In this document: positions 22,615 to 34,566 of the stretch, piece after piece | Position numbering within the stretch: the stretch's first letter is position 1 | Layout: the number at the start of each line of letters is the position of its first letter | DNA from: Toxorhynchites rutilus septentrionalis | Taxonomy: Eukaryota; Arthropoda; Insecta; Diptera; Culicidae | Assembly: GCF_029784135.1 (NCBI RefSeq) | Contig: NC_073746.1 | Location: 64,544,763-64,608,762, forward strand | Length of the DNA: 64,000 bases | Reading direction: 5' to 3' | The notes under the pieces: model-generated | Told to the model about the DNA's origin: nothing | Seen by the model: the letters and a program-made list of their open reading frames with translations, nothing else | Databases searched by the model: none | Position numbers and translations under genes: made by a program

Positions 22615-23538
22615 TCGGGAAAGTTCGGGAAAGTACAGAAATGTTCAGAACAAATGTATGGGGAAATGGGAATGCTTGCAATCAGAGTTGCAAAATCTCA
22701 CACTCACTTTACTGACAGCGCAAGATATTGAGACAACATCAAAATCAACCACCAATTCCCCTGCAGTTCATGACAAATGAACCAAACTTAATTCCATGCA
22801 ACCGACACTCCATCACGTGGAACATTTGGTTTTTGCATTATTCCCCACACTCATTCGTTCCACTGTCTCACTGAGAATTTACGCCCGAAATTTTCATACG
22901 CATCTTCGATCAGCTGACAGTGGAAGGGAACAAAATTCCATATAAGGAAATATCATCTCACTGACACCGCGTCAGACACGAACACGCGTTTACGTGTGTG
23001 TTTTCCTAGTATGTTTCTAGCCCCGGTCCCATTTTTGTGCCGCTTATTGCACACACATCGATGGGCAACGGCACATTTGAGTGCTGAGTTTATGGGTGTA
23101 TGACCAACGAAAATTTCACCAGGACGCAATGAAAGGTGATATTTTCGGCTTGAGCATTCACTGACATCGAACTGATATTTCTGTTGATGGAACGAAAACA
23201 ATATCAAAACAAACGAGATGGTGAGCCAGCGGTCATAGGCACAGCGGCACCGCGATAGAAAGAAGTGAAGAATGTCAGTGGAGATATTTTGCACTGATAA
23301 AAATTGCTTTTCGATTTCAACATGTTCTTTCGAAATTTTGCATCCTTGCTTGCAATTTTCATCATTTTAAACAATATACAGACTATGGGATTGTAATGTA
23401 TAACATATAAAAGAAATCTTAGAAAATTTCCGATTCGATTGGTGTGCAACTCGTTAAAATCCGTTCGCAGCAAAAATAGTTATTGACATTATCTTTATTT
23501 CATAAAAACGTGACCAGTTTTCTGATTTGGCACCCTCA
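22615..23538. repeat. dispersed repeat D, unit 1 (no gene)
   Basis: The segment with AGAACAAATGTATGGG (22648), GATTCGATTGGTGTGCAACTCG (23431) and TTATTTCATAAAAACG (23496) recurs in order at 26405-26650 and, inverted, at 38757-38990. In each case it ends at a palindrome P. No reading frame with a known domain. Confidence 0.6.
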
Positions 23539-23548
23539 ATGTAAGACG

Positions 23549-24060
23549 AATTTTTTTTTTTATCCCTTTTGTTTATTTCAGGCTCATTAGCATCTTGGCT
23601 GTAACAGAGCCGAATTTCAATTGTGTACATGTCACATGTTTATCATATCTATAATTAGCACATTACACAGTTGCCATGTTTTCGGCGTTAGAGTATTCCC
23701 TTCTATACCATTGCATATGGTACACATTTACACAGTTGCCATATAGGCGTAAGAGTTTTCGTTCTGTTCTTCCATTATCCAGTTAGACCGGACAGCGGAG
23801 ACAGTTGGATTGATCATTGTTGAGTTATTTTTAGAACAGCAGCCCGATGTGTCTTGCAGAGCAGAGCAGTTGTATGGATGAATCGATCTTATTTCGACCG
23901 TGGATCGATCTCCATCGCTGATGATTGTTGCGTGGAGGTAGTTATTATTCTGTAATAACACAAAGATGGTCAATAAGGGCCCTGGTTTTTGAACTCACGA
24001 TCGATCGCTTACTAAGCGAACGCGCAACCAATGTGGCTACGGAGACCCCCGGTAGGATGC
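23549..24060 (-). mobile_element. tRNA-derived SINE, Feilai-like, with target-site duplication
   Basis: On the minus strand: head with an A-box-like TAGCCACATTGG and a B-box-like GAGTTCAAAAACC (24050-23985 region), body, then CAGCCAAGATGCTAATGAGC and an AATAAACAAAAGGG-type tail ending in a run of 11-12 A. It is flanked by a perfect 10-bp duplication ATGTAAGACG at 23539-23548 and 24061-24070. It inserted right at the edge of a palindrome P. The length of 512 bp is long for a SINE. Confidence 0.85.
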
Positions 24061-24066
24061 ATGTAA

Positions 24067-24082
24067 GACGTAGTCCTACGTC
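24067..24082. repeat. palindrome P: GACGTAGTCCTACGTC
   Basis: Perfect copy in the reverse orientation; its first four bases are part of the SINE target duplication. Confidence 0.75.
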
Positions 24083-24182
24083 AAAAACCAGCTGGAGACC
24101 ACGTGAAGACGTTTTTGGAATCATGGTAGGCGACTGCACAGCGACGCGAGAAATTGTGTTTCGAAGAAATAAAAACCATTAT

Positions 24183-24369
24183 GTGCGCTACACATATAGC
24201 GTCACCGTCACCGTCCCGTCAAATATTCTCTTGGACTTATTTTGCCGACGTCAAAGTTGCCGGTGATGGTGTATGTGAATGCTACCATACGATTCCCATG
24301 GGAGAATATTTGACATTTCATTCCTTCACGTTGACTTCACGGTGACGGGACGGTGTATGTGTAGCGCAC
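24183..24369. mobile_element. short MITE with GTGCGCTACACATA ends
   Basis: Terminal inverted repeats GTGCGCTACACATA (24183-24196) and TATGTGTAGCGCAC (24356-24369); similarity continues inward (ACCGTCCCGTC and AATATTCTC in both halves). Flanking TTAT may be a short target duplication. 187 bp, non-coding. Confidence 0.75.
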
Positions 24370-25116
24370 TTTATCCAGAGTTCATCGTCAACACAGATCG
24401 TTCATACGACGCTCTCCGTCGTCATCTTTAATAGCCCTAACGATTCTAACGTTTGCCTTCTCAACTTAGTATCACTTGCTTCATTTTTATCAGTACGGCT
24501 TTTCTGTTTTGCGTTCTCAATAAAACCATATGATCATGATTGGAGCGTTGTTGAATAACGGTGACCACCACTTCATGAAATCTAAACCGTCAATCTCCAG
24601 TTCATGAGAGATGTCGTTACTAAAATCCAAAGAGATTGTTTCACATGGATTATACCATTGACGTGTCCGACATTTTTAATTGATCAGCATATGATGCATC
24701 AGGGTTGCTGTCGAATATAATTTCATAATATTTCAACGATCTAATATCCGAAACTATTTTATGTTTTACATGACTCGTCTGGCATTTCAATGAACTTTAG
24801 AGAGAGAGATATGATACATGCATTGTTTGAGATTTGTTGTCATCGTCTTCCATTTTTCCAAACGTCGGTTAAATCCTTAGAAACCTGTCTCTAAGTTGTT
24901 TACATTATTTGAACAGTAAACAATAAACATTTGAACTATACTCAGTCATTGGACAATACCGATATTGCATGTAATCTGTTTCTGCAAGGGGGTAGCGAAA
25001 TCTAAACTCTACACCAAATTCATACTAGTTTGATGAATAGACTTGAATTTTTTCACCAAAAATTACCTTGAATAGAAAATTACTAAATCATGAAGGTTTT
25101 TTTAAACTAGGAAAGC
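24370..25116. other. AT-rich spacer, nothing recognised
   Basis: No long frame, hairpin or known repeat was found on either strand. Confidence 0.5.
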
Positions 25117-25156
25117 GGTGTCCAAGACACGACCGCATTGTCAACGTAGGACTACG
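25117..25156 (-). repeat. recurrent module M
   Basis: GGTGTCCAAGACACGACC then GCATTGTCAACGTAGGACTACG. Same layout as 14501-14542. Confidence 0.65.
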
Positions 25157-26404
25157 AATTTCTTGCTTTCAGTTCGCTTATTTATAATTATTTCAGAATG
25201 GTACGAAATTAAATAATTAAGTATTTAATAGAATTCTTGCTGGCTCTGATGCATAATTTTGTTGTAACTTTGTATCATTATCGGTACAGCCTGGGAAAAC
25301 ACTCACCTCACCTATTTTCACAAAATTAAAAACAACACAATTCCTTGGATCGACCAAACAACAGTCGATAAAGACTGATTATCATCACTTCGTAGCAAAC
25401 TCTTATTCTATGCAAAAAACACATAATGCATTGCACAGAATCATCGCACTGAGCTACGTGAGCGGTGAGCGATCGGCAAAGCAGAAACATTCTCAAATTA
25501 ATTCTCAGCTTCAACATATGATGTTGGCTGATCGCTGTCTAAAGTAACTTTAAAAGAAAATTTTGCAGAGCCACGTAACTTGTATCTCCGTTCGATACAA
25601 CGTGACATGACAGCACATTTGGAAGAGCACAGATTACTTGTGACAATTGACCAACCAGGACACAGGATTTTCATTTAGACAATGCTTGACATTTTTTAGT
25701 TGTTTAATAGCTAGTTTGAAAGAATGTATAATTTTCTCAATTTATAGTGTGGAAATATTTCTAATCGATTAATGGAAATATTTCTGCGATCTATCGAGAA
25801 ATAGCTGAGCATAAATAGCAATATTGCTTCTCCCCGATTCGTGTACCAGCGTTTTTCGGATCTTCTGCAACAAATTGCTGATGGATAAACACATTAATAG
25901 CTGTCCGCGGTTTTCGGCTGTTTCATTCCGTCCACACTTTGCGATTGTTCTGCACTGCCAACTCGCACCAGACTTTCACCTTCCTACTCAGATATCGACC
26001 ACAAAGTTTTGTTCCTATATTCAGCTTGAGGTGGAATCGAACCCCAGCACATGCAACAGTAATGCTTTCCTACCGTGATTCGATGCCAAAAATTCCAAAT
26101 TCCAAAATTCTGGAATACGAAATTCTCACGTATTTAAAATATTTGTCCCGTTGGATGCAGCGAGCTTCCTCTTCTTCCTGCGCTGCTTCCACCGAACAAA
26201 ATTGCATTGCTGTTTTGGAATGTCTTTAATTTCTTTCGTTCTTGTGTCGAGTTGTATAAACGTATGATACCAGCATTAGGATGTTGTACGCTCGCTAGCT
26301 GGCTTAAGAATGCGATTCCAGATCGCTGCCAAATGAATTGAAAATGGGCAGAAACGAATGCATTAGTCGCCTGTTAATCACGGTACGGCTCGGTAAGCTT
26401 ACAA
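25157..26404. other. spacer with possible tRNA-like fragment near 26030
   Basis: On the minus strand at about 26052-26028 GGGGTTCGATTCCACC matches a T-arm/B box, so a decayed tRNA or SINE is possible. Plus-strand frames at 25824-26229 are Ser/Pro/His-rich and unlike any known protein. No host gene can be supported. Confidence 0.35.
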
Positions 26405-26650
26405 ATGGGCAGAACAAATGTATGGGAAAATGGAAATGCTTCCAATTTTCATTAATTTAAGCCGTTTACGGATTAGTTTAACATAATTTGAAGCCTATCA
26501 AACAAATCTCAGGGAATTTTCGATACGATTGGTATTCAAATCATCAGATTTCGTTCGTAGGGAAAATATTTTTTGACATTATCTTTATTTCATAAAAACG
26601 TCATTTGTTTTCCGATTTGACACTCTTACTGAAAGATGAAGTTCTACGTC
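26405..26650. repeat. dispersed repeat D, unit 2, ending in degenerate palindrome P
   Basis: Shares ACAAATGTATGG, CGATACGATTGGTAT and TTATTTCATAAAAACGTC with 22648-23540 and with the inverse of 38757-38990. Ends GATGAAGTTCTACGTC. Confidence 0.6.
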
Positions 26651-27340
26651 AAAACAAAACCATAACCCAAATGATGAACAGCAAAGCTATTCGTGCGAGG
26701 CGACAACCGGGGAGAACATATCCCAGTCTGTGGGCATTGCTGACCAAACTGATATTCTCTCCACTCCTGTACGACTGGACACCGAGCTGATTACAGCTGC
26801 CAGATAAGTGCAACGGTGATAACTATCCCATAATCAATAACGTGAAATTTCATGACATACGAAAACATTATCACGTCTCAACATCAATAAGGGATGTTCT
26901 CAACAATGACCCTGTTCGTAAGAAGGTTCTTCTGTCGTTCCTAAGGGATACAGGCTTGCTCTAAGAAATTGAAACACGCACCTTCCACGTAGCAAGTCGG
27001 TCCCGACTTCAACTGATGAGCCTTCGGCGGTAGACGATGTGAGGAGCCTTGGTAGAGTCCTGGTTAGTACCATCTTAACTCTCATAATGGACACGCATAC
27101 TGATCCTTTTCGTTATTCTAGAAACATTGCAGCAAACCGCCTCCGACGGACTAAAGTATTACGATCTACAAAAACAACGGCTACGAGGAAGACAAGACAA
27201 ACGGACGAGACAATCTGCGCATCCGCTCAGTCCGGGGAGGTCCAGTTCCCTAAGTAGAATGTTATAAGTAGAATGTATTGCACAATGTTTTGTTCAATTC
27301 TCATTGATTGCTTATTGAATTATAGAGACATTAAAAAGAT
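26651..27340. other. unrecognised, possibly decayed coding sequence
   Basis: Broken frames read, for example, RDVLNNDPVRKKVLLSFLRD around 26890-26960 and LQKQRLRGRQDKRTRQ near 27170-27215. The codon pattern looks protein-like but several stops intervene and no family is recognised. Could be a dead transposon or host pseudogene. Confidence 0.3.
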
Positions 27341-27358
27341 TTCCGTTCATTCGTCTGT

Positions 27359-27500
27359 AGCCCTGAAAAGGGCCTATTAGGATAACTCACTCCAAACTCA
27401 TTCTTCACCAGTCTTGACAAAGACACTTCATTGTCGTACGACGCTCCTCAGCAAGCCGTGTCTGCTTTCAGCAGCATCAAACGAAGATCGGGCTCATTTT
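27359..27500 (-). pseudogene. histone H2A 3' end remnant with hairpin
   Basis: The minus strand has hairpin GGCCCTTTTCAGGGCT (27374-27359). About 100 bp upstream GCCCGATCTTCG then TGATGCTGCTGAAAGCAGAC aligns by eye with the H2A C-terminal codons (LPNIQAVLLPKKT). A diverged copy of the same block lies at 35033-35180. Confidence 0.5.
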
Positions 27501-27889
27501 TCATTATGATATGTTTTCGACAGACAGCGTTTTACTGAAATAAATAAATCAATCAATTATTTATCTCTCTTAGCCAAAATGACAACACCACCGTTTTGTC
27601 TAAAATTTCGAACACTTAAGCTTTGATGGTCATTAAACAGTGTCTTATCACTCATAATGATACTTTTTCGCGAAATAAATTTAATTTTTGGATACCTTCT
27701 TTTTCACATGGCTTAAAAAAAATGATTTACAAATATATTTTCATGGTGAAAAACTTAAAATTACATTTTACACATTTGTCTCAAATTCCGAACACCATTT
27801 ATGTCACTGATTCATATTCCGAACACTTTTGTCTCAAATTCCGAACAGCAAAAATGCATTTGTTTGAAAAACTCTTAACTTTTGGAATA

Positions 27890-28570
27890 CTGGACCGATT
27901 TAGATGATCGATATATCAAATCAGCTAGTCTTTTTTGGGAAAATATTTTACTCGCAAAAAAAATTTATTTGTTTTCGTAATTTCGTTTCGATATTCCTAT
28001 GCGACTAGATGAGATCTATGCGAATAGGATTACATTTTTAGCAAATTCAATATTTTTTCAAAGAAGACTAGCTCATTGACTTCAGTTTAATATGTCGATT
28101 ATCCATATCTGTTCGGTACTTAGGTAAGTTATGAATTTTTGAAAAGGTCATTTTTGGAAAAAAAAAAATGAAAAATGATTTTTCAGACCATCGAAAAAGA
28201 ACATACCTCTGATTTTTGGATATGTTATATAAAAAATCCTCAGCTACCAAGAAAAAACAGAAAAAAATAGATACGAATTATAAAAATTTTGAAAAAATTA
28301 AAAATTTTCAATTTTTTTTGCAGGTGTAGTATTTTTTCAACTGGCTTTAATTGTAGATCATTTAAATCGCTTCAATGGTTCAAAAGTTATGATTTTTTTT
28401 TTAAAAAAGTCATCCTTGAAACAAAAATGAGAAAAAAAATTTTTTTGGACCACCCTAACATGGAAATGGTCAGCCTAACAAAAATTTTAAATATACTGGT
28501 CTTAGATTTTGTGATCAAGTACAAGACTACCACTTTTCACGAAAATCGGAGAACCACTATATCGGGTTAG
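27890..28570. repeat. foldback family F, partial copy
   Basis: Contains GATGATCGATATATCAAAT (27905), inverted forms near 28086 and the terminal block GGAAATGGTCAGCCTAAC to AACCACTATATCGG (28460-28566). One terminus is missing. Confidence 0.6.
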
Positions 28571-29924
28571 CATCATCAGTATATAATCGAGTCCGGCCTG
28601 TTACTTCAGGACCCCGGTTTTGTTATTGTGGTTTTGGTTGAAAACCTGATTAAGAAAACCAATTTTACTCTCGTTGGTTTGCACCTGCGGCCTCCGTTTT
28701 GCAAGGAAAAAACTTGCAAACGTTTGTTGACAATTGTTTTTTTTTATATTGTTGCTTCAGAATTGGATTGTCCTTGTACCCCGATTCGTGAACTATCGCT
28801 GTATTTGCCTGAAAATAGTTGTAAATCAAACTAAACTTCGGAATTTGATTCATGCGTCGATACTTGATTTAAGTTACGAACACTACTTTAACACTAATTT
28901 TAATAAAGATTTATACATAAAAGATTTTTTTAACAATTTATAGTGGTTCGTAACGAGATTCGTACCGAACGAACATGAAAACAACAAACAAAATAGTTAA
29001 AACAACTACAAGAATTGAAAAATTAACGATACGTTTTCTACGGAATTTACTAATGCAAACATTTTATCACTGGTTTTAATAGTCACTTTTTTGTTAATGC
29101 TTAGTATTATAAATTATAGGCAGTATCGATACCTGTAAACTATTTTAAAATGAAGCCTATAAACCAAAGAATGTCAAGGTTCTCATTATTCAATTATTTA
29201 TAACATTAATGTTCAATAAATTTATATTTAAAATAAAGTGTTCGGAATTTGAATCATGCATAGAAACTTGATTCAAATTCCGAATACTACTTCAATACTA
29301 ATTTTAATGAATATTTTTGCATAAAATATAATTTTTTCAACTATTTATTGTAGATTCTTAGCTTTTCTTAATATCTTAATATATAAATATCTTCTTAGCT
29401 TAGATTTTCTTAATATGAAAACACCAAACAAAATAATTGAAAAAATTAAGAAAACTGAAAAATTACCGATGCTTGTCTGTTACGGAATTTGCTAACGCAA
29501 ACATATGATCATTGGTGTTGACTGTCACTTTTTTTTGCAGATGCTTAATATTATAAGTTATAGCCTGTATTGATACCTGTAAATGATGTTGAAATGAAGC
29601 CCACAACCCAAAGAATGTCAAGGCTCTCATTATTCAATTATTTATAACATTAAAGTTCAGTAAATTTACATTTAAAATGAAGTGTTCGGAATTTGAATCA
29701 TGCATAGAAACTTGATTCAAATTCCGAACACTACTTCAATACCAATTTTAATGAATATTTCTGCACAAAATAGATTTTTTTCATTTATTTATTGTAGATT
29801 CTTGCCTTTTCTAGCACTTAACATGAAAAAAAGCAAACAAAAAAGTTGAAACAACTTCAAAAACTACACGAGCTGATGTTTGCGCCGGCTAGTGACCATT
29901 CTATCCTGGATTCCTCGACCTTTG

Positions 29925-31005
29925 ATGAACGATTCACTCACTAACCGTTCATCTAAGTGAATCAGTTCTTTTGAACCGTTCTTTCGCTCTTTCGTTCAGC
30001 GATATTAAGAACAACATAGAATGTTGGCAGGAACCCAACATCAATAGACAGCAGCATCAATATCGATATCGTTGGATTGGATAGTGTACGTATGGGATTT
30101 ATATTTTTGAAATTTAGTGGGGAAAGATAAGCTGCTTCATTAAAAGTCGCAAACTGTATGTGAAAATATGTTTATCGGTCGACAAGAGTTTATGTAATAA
30201 TTTGATGCGCACAAAATATGTGCAATTTTTCATATTCTCTTTTTGGACAACACACAGGTTCACGCAATAGGCCAAACAATGAATCAAAAGCAACGAAAAA
30301 ACTTTTTTCTCAACATACCAATTTTATGTTTACTTAATCCATGAATCGCCCCAGCTTCTCCCAGATTTTTTCTGATACTTAGAAAGTATATGATATGTAT
30401 ATGAAGTTTTGCTTTTAAAACTACGAGAATCTAATTTAATTTTTATCCCAAAATTGAGAATACATTAACAAAATAAACACTGCGTTACACGCATTTTGTT
30501 TTATAAATGACAAATCGTTTTATTATCCTTACAAGCGTTCTCGTTATATTTATCCATTTGCCCAGCGCAATTTAGTTCAGCTGCACTCTTTCGTTCGCAA
30601 ACAATTTTCCCGCAAACACTTCGTTCTCAAACAGTTCGTTCCCAAACAGTTCACTCTCAATCAGTTCTTTCCCATACAGTTCACTCGCAAACAGTTCGTT
30701 CACAAACAGTTCACTCTCCAACAGTTCACTCTCCAACAGTTCACTCTCCAACAGTTCACTCTCCAACAGTTCACTCTCCAACAGTTCACTCTCCAACAGT
30801 TCACTCTCCAACAGTTCACTCTCCAACAGTTCACTCTCAAACAATTCACTCGCAAACCGTTCTTACGGAATTAGTTCGTTCACAAACCGTTCGCTCGCAA
30901 TCAGTTCGTGGGGTGAACTATCGTTCTTTGAAAAAGAACGACCGCTCGTTCACTCTTTTCGGCGAACTAGTTCTTTCGTACCGTTTGTGAACGGTTTGCC
31001 CATCT
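29925..31005. mobile_element. element rich in GAAC/GTTC motifs inserted in the truncated LINE
   Basis: Both ends are dense in GAACGA/CGTTC motifs in inverted orientation; the right end (minus strand) reads AGAGATGGGCAAACC, similar to hAT-type ends. About 22 bp of the LINE target appear to be missing at the junction. Contains the 15-bp minisatellite. No transposase frame. Confidence 0.5.
30713..30840. repeat. 15-bp minisatellite, about 9 copies
   Basis: The unit ACAGTTCACTCTCCA is repeated almost perfectly; degenerate copies extend to both sides (30595-30900). In one minus-strand frame it reads repeats of Glu-Ser-Glu-Leu-Leu, a consequence of the 15-bp period and not evidence of a gene. Confidence 0.9.
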
Positions 31006-31587
31006 CTAATATGGGGTACAGACTAGGGGGCGTTGCTGATTAATGGTCAGCTGCATCCCAAAATGAAGTATCCCGTGTCGGGCACAGGTACAGAGCATTG
31101 GAGACAGCAACATCACAATTACGAAAACACTTGTAATACTAACCTCGAGCCAACCGCGAGTAATCGGTTACATATTACTAACATAGTTATAAGGCAAACA
31201 TTGTCGAAATATTGAACTCCCGGCCCCGTTAGTTTGACGCCATATGAACCTTAATAAAAATATATATTTTGGATAAAAAAAAAAGCTTCAAAAACTGTGA
31301 AATTAACGATGCTTGTTTGTACGCAATTTGTTAACGCAATCATTTTATCTTTGGTTTTGACTGTCACTTTTTTGCTTTAATATTATAAATTAAATATAAA
31401 ATGTTTAATATTATAAAATAAATCAGTATCAATGCCTGTAAATGATGTTAAGATGTCGCTTTAACCTCAAAGAATGTCAGGGCTCTCATTACTCAATTAT
31501 TTATAACATTAAAGTGTAGTAAATTTTCATTTAAAAATGAAGTGTTCGGAATTTGAGACTGTTCGGAATATGAGACAAAACGGTACC

Positions 31588-32165
31588 TTAGGTTCAAAAG
31601 TTCTTGGGATTCTGTAAAGATTCTTAACCCATTTTAGGCCAAGCGTTCGAAAAATCGCAACAGCAACTTTGATAATTTTTCATGTCTTTGGGAAGCAACC
31701 AAATGGTAATGTTTTTCAATCAAGAGATAGCTTAATGCGTTGGCTACCACTTACCATCAATTTTATTCAGTTTTGTACAACTTTATTGAGCAATAAGTTC
31801 GATTTAAAGCAAGCATGTATGGAAGGTGTTTCAAATTCAAATAAAAACCCCCAATGAAATACAAAAATATGAAAATTTTCCTACAGTATTACTTTGATAA
31901 AAGAATACCCATTGTATTGCAGGGCAAAAATCATTCGATTGATCCTCCTGCAGGGAAATAACAACCAGGAAAATTGAGTGTTCGAAAAATCGAACATTGG
32001 CCATAACGAAAAATTTTTTCTGCTGAATTAATACCAACACATCTAACCTCCGCAGCGTATTTTGATTCATTCACTTTGGAAGACGGAAGGTTTTTTAATT
32101 AATTTTTGCATTCCCAAATGTGAATGTTTGCAAGTATTGATTAATTAAGAAATGATTTCTTGTCC
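31588..32165. other. spacer containing one copy of a TTCGAAAAATCGAACATTGG repeat
   Basis: The motif around 31979-32000 recurs inverted near 33641 and 34001. TTAACCCATTTTAGGCC at 31626 looks like a piggyBac-type left end, but no partner was found. Confidence 0.4.
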
Positions 32166-32169
32166 TTAA

Positions 32170-33405
32170 CACTCCTATACTCGCGCATTGATCTGTCAGA
32201 CCGAGAAATCAATAATTCGTTCATTTCTCAGAAAATAGCAACACTACGACTTTGAGATTCTCTCTAGCATCGTCATTCGTCGTTCGTCATCGTTTAGCGT
32301 ATCGCATGATTTGGTACAAAGGGGACGTGTGCCACTTTTTTAACACTTTCGGCCTGACACACCGACGCGGAGTAACTTTTCTGGACAAGTGCCTTTTTTC
32401 ATATTTTAGAATATTGTTGGATGAAATGTATAAATTAATGTTAGTGGCGTGGAACATTTATTGAATATAATGCATTACCGGACTATTCTTATTTGATTTC
32501 AGTCCCTTTTATAACTGAATTGAACGGTTCCATATATTAACTATTCGTCGATATATTCGTCGTTAGATTCATAAGTTCCAAAGCAAAATATAAATGTTTG
32601 ACTTCCGTATAGTTATTCGCTAAATATAATGGTCATACACACTTGAGGAAAAATTGTAAACAGTAAACTATAAACTAATCGGTGGCTTATGGTAATTTTT
32701 AACAGTTACAGTTTCGGGGATATTTTTTTATAATGAACAATATCGAGAAGAAAACAAGAAAAAGAAAAGGTAGTTCCTAGAAATCCTTTTATATAATCTT
32801 TTTATGCCCCATCTAAAAAAAAAGCATTAACTTTTATTTTACCAAGAATACAGAGAATATTAGAAATATGCAAACGTTCTATTCCAGAACCTTTATCATC
32901 TGGTGATTATCTAGAGGTCGTTATACATTCTACTATTCGATAAAAGACCCGAAAAACACACAACAACTGCATGAAATGTAAAAAATATGTTTGTTTCGAG
33001 CATGCAGTTAAGCTATGTTCTGATTCTTACTCCAATGAAACCACAATCAATGAATACGTTTTTATGTTATTTTATAGCTCTTTAAACTTCCATGAATCAT
33101 ATTCAGTAGCTTACGTTTAATTAGTAACAGTGAAAAATTCGAATTTCGTTATTTGTGTTGGAGTATCAAAAATTACTCTGTTTTGAGGAGGCTGAATTAG
33201 ATGCTGAATTAGAATTAAAACATAATAAAGATGAAGAAAACGTATTTTTTGGAGTTTTTTTCATTTAATCATACCCTTTTCTTCAAATAAATGCCAATAA
33301 AGCCTGAAAAATACACAATGGTAACATTACAGAGAAGTTCAATTTTCGGTCTGTGATCTGTGCGCGAGTATACGTGTTATGATTTTGCACGCGAGTACAG
33401 GAGGG
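32170..33405. mobile_element. piggyBac-like non-autonomous element flanked by TTAA
   Basis: TTAA at 32166-32169 and 33406-33409. The left end CACTCCTATACTCGCG and right end (reverse) CCCTCCTGTACTCGCG form the inverted repeats. A second subterminal copy (ATACTCGCGCAC, near 33358-33375) mirrors the left end plus GATCTGTCAGACCGA, typical of piggyBac internal repeats. About 1.24 kb and non-coding. Confidence 0.7.
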
Positions 33406-33411
33406 TTAATA

Positions 33412-33605
33412 ACCTTAGGAGTCCGTAGAATTTCGTGTCTGGAGGATCTGGAGGAAATACTCAGTACGTGTAACGAGGATTCTAAAGGGACTTCTGGTGT
33501 CAATATTCTTCCGCCGGATCCGGTGGGCGGTCTCATCGATGAAGTAAACCTAAGTGACGATTCTATCCAACTGAATAATAAGCTCTCAAACTCAATGCCA
33601 TTGTT
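33412..33605 (+). pseudogene. possible piggyBac transposase N-terminal fragment
   Basis: Within the frame 33379-33669 the segment ISCLEDLEEILSTC, then VNILPPDPVGGLIDE and LSDDSIQLNNKLSNSM resembles the acidic N-terminal region of piggyBac-type proteins (Pro-Pro then an acidic stretch then Asn-Leu). The frame then runs into repeat DNA, and no catalytic domain follows. It lies just outside the TTAA of the adjacent element. Assignment is by pattern only. Confidence 0.4.
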
Positions 33606-34145
33606 TTTTCGCAGCGTTTTTGTACTTTGCAGGTTTTGGGTAATGTTCGATTTTTCGAGAAATGGATAATCGGAAAGAAATAATTCTTTAGCATTGACAT
33701 TTCTCCACGGTCAATGATTAAAATAACAGCACTAACTTTCGTTTGAAAGAAAATGCCTGCCGGTAAAGAATTAAAACTACATGAAATAAGAAATGTTTCA
33801 TCTCACCATAAATTAATTAATTTAAGTCTTATTACTTAGGATTGAAAGGATGAAATGATTAGGCCTTATACTTAGAGACTTTCATTCTCCTGTGCTCCCA
33901 GAATGTAAAATCAATGCATTTATGAATGCCGCATACTTGCTAATTGAAGTGACTTTTAGTTCGCAGTATGTTTGTACTTGAAAAAAAAAGTGCGGGTTTG
34001 GGCCAATGTTCGATTTTCCTTTCTTCTTTTCCCGGAAAACGGGAGATAGGAAAACAATAATTCTTTTTCTTTTTGGGGTTTCTTTAGCGTCAATAATCAA
34101 ATTTACACCAATGGCTTTTGTCAAAAAAATAATTTTTACGGCTTG
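33600..34145. repeat. two direct diverged copies of a roughly 190-bp repeat
   Basis: 33610-33760 and 33955-34130 share in order TTCGCAG, TTTTGTACTT, AATGTTCGATTTT, AATAATTCTTT and GTCAATNATNAAA. They share the TTCGATTTTTCGAA core with 31979. Confidence 0.55.
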
Positions 34146-34566
34146 GTCGTTAATAGGTTAATTACAACAGTTATTATAACAGCTACATTATTCTCAGTAT
34201 AACTTTCAGTTGAACGGAATATATAGCCTGCTCCACCTTTTGTTAAGATATAAAAGTTGTTTTCGGGGAGAAGCTTTTCAACTGTGTAACATGCGCCACC
34301 TATATCTCTCTCAACGGATCTAACACGAATAAAGCTTGTTTTGAGCTTTATTTCTTGTTAAATCTGCGGAAAAGCATATCCACTTTCATGCAATACACAG
34401 TTTCTTTACTTCGGAAAAAGCATATTCATTCCGCTAGGAAAGACATGAAAGCGTTCGACTAGGAAATAGGAAGTTATGAGAAATAGGAAATCTAAATTGC
34501 ACTGTGCAATAAAATTACCCAGGTGCATTTGTGTAACCTACACTCTAATTTATTGCACCCACTAAC

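Larger units (their letters stand above)
29866..31285 (+). mobile_element. 5'-truncated copy of the LINE, itself interrupted
   Basis: It matches the 3' UTR of the LINE at 2474-8584 (from CTACACGAGCTGATG, position about 8227 of the full copy, to the A tail). It is flanked by an 11-bp duplication CTTCAAAAACT at 29855-29865 and 31286-31296. Its middle is interrupted by about 1.08 kb of foreign DNA (about 29925-31005). Only 3' UTR remains, so no coding capacity. Confidence 0.8.
27590..31584. mobile_element. 4-kb element with ACCGTTTTGTCT inverted ends, host of nested insertions
   Basis: The left end ACCGTTTTGTC (27590-27600) and right end GACAAAACGGT (31574-31584) are inverted repeats; a 3-bp ACC lies outside each end (27587-27589, 31585-31587). 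Inside, the motif CAAATTCCGAACAC recurs in both orientations, and a unit of about 440 bp starting TTCGGAATTTGA repeats near 28838, 29242 and 29684. It contains a foldback fragment and a truncated LINE with its own insertion. No transposase is visible. Confidence 0.6.

Noticed and set aside
23728..23973. 81-codon minus-strand frame as a gene
   Set aside because: It lies wholly within the SINE at 23549-24060 with its target duplications.
30572..30844. 90-codon minus-strand frame of Glu-Ser-Glu-Leu-Leu repeats
   Set aside because: The frame stays open because the minisatellite unit is 15 bp; it lies in a transposon and shows no start context or domain.
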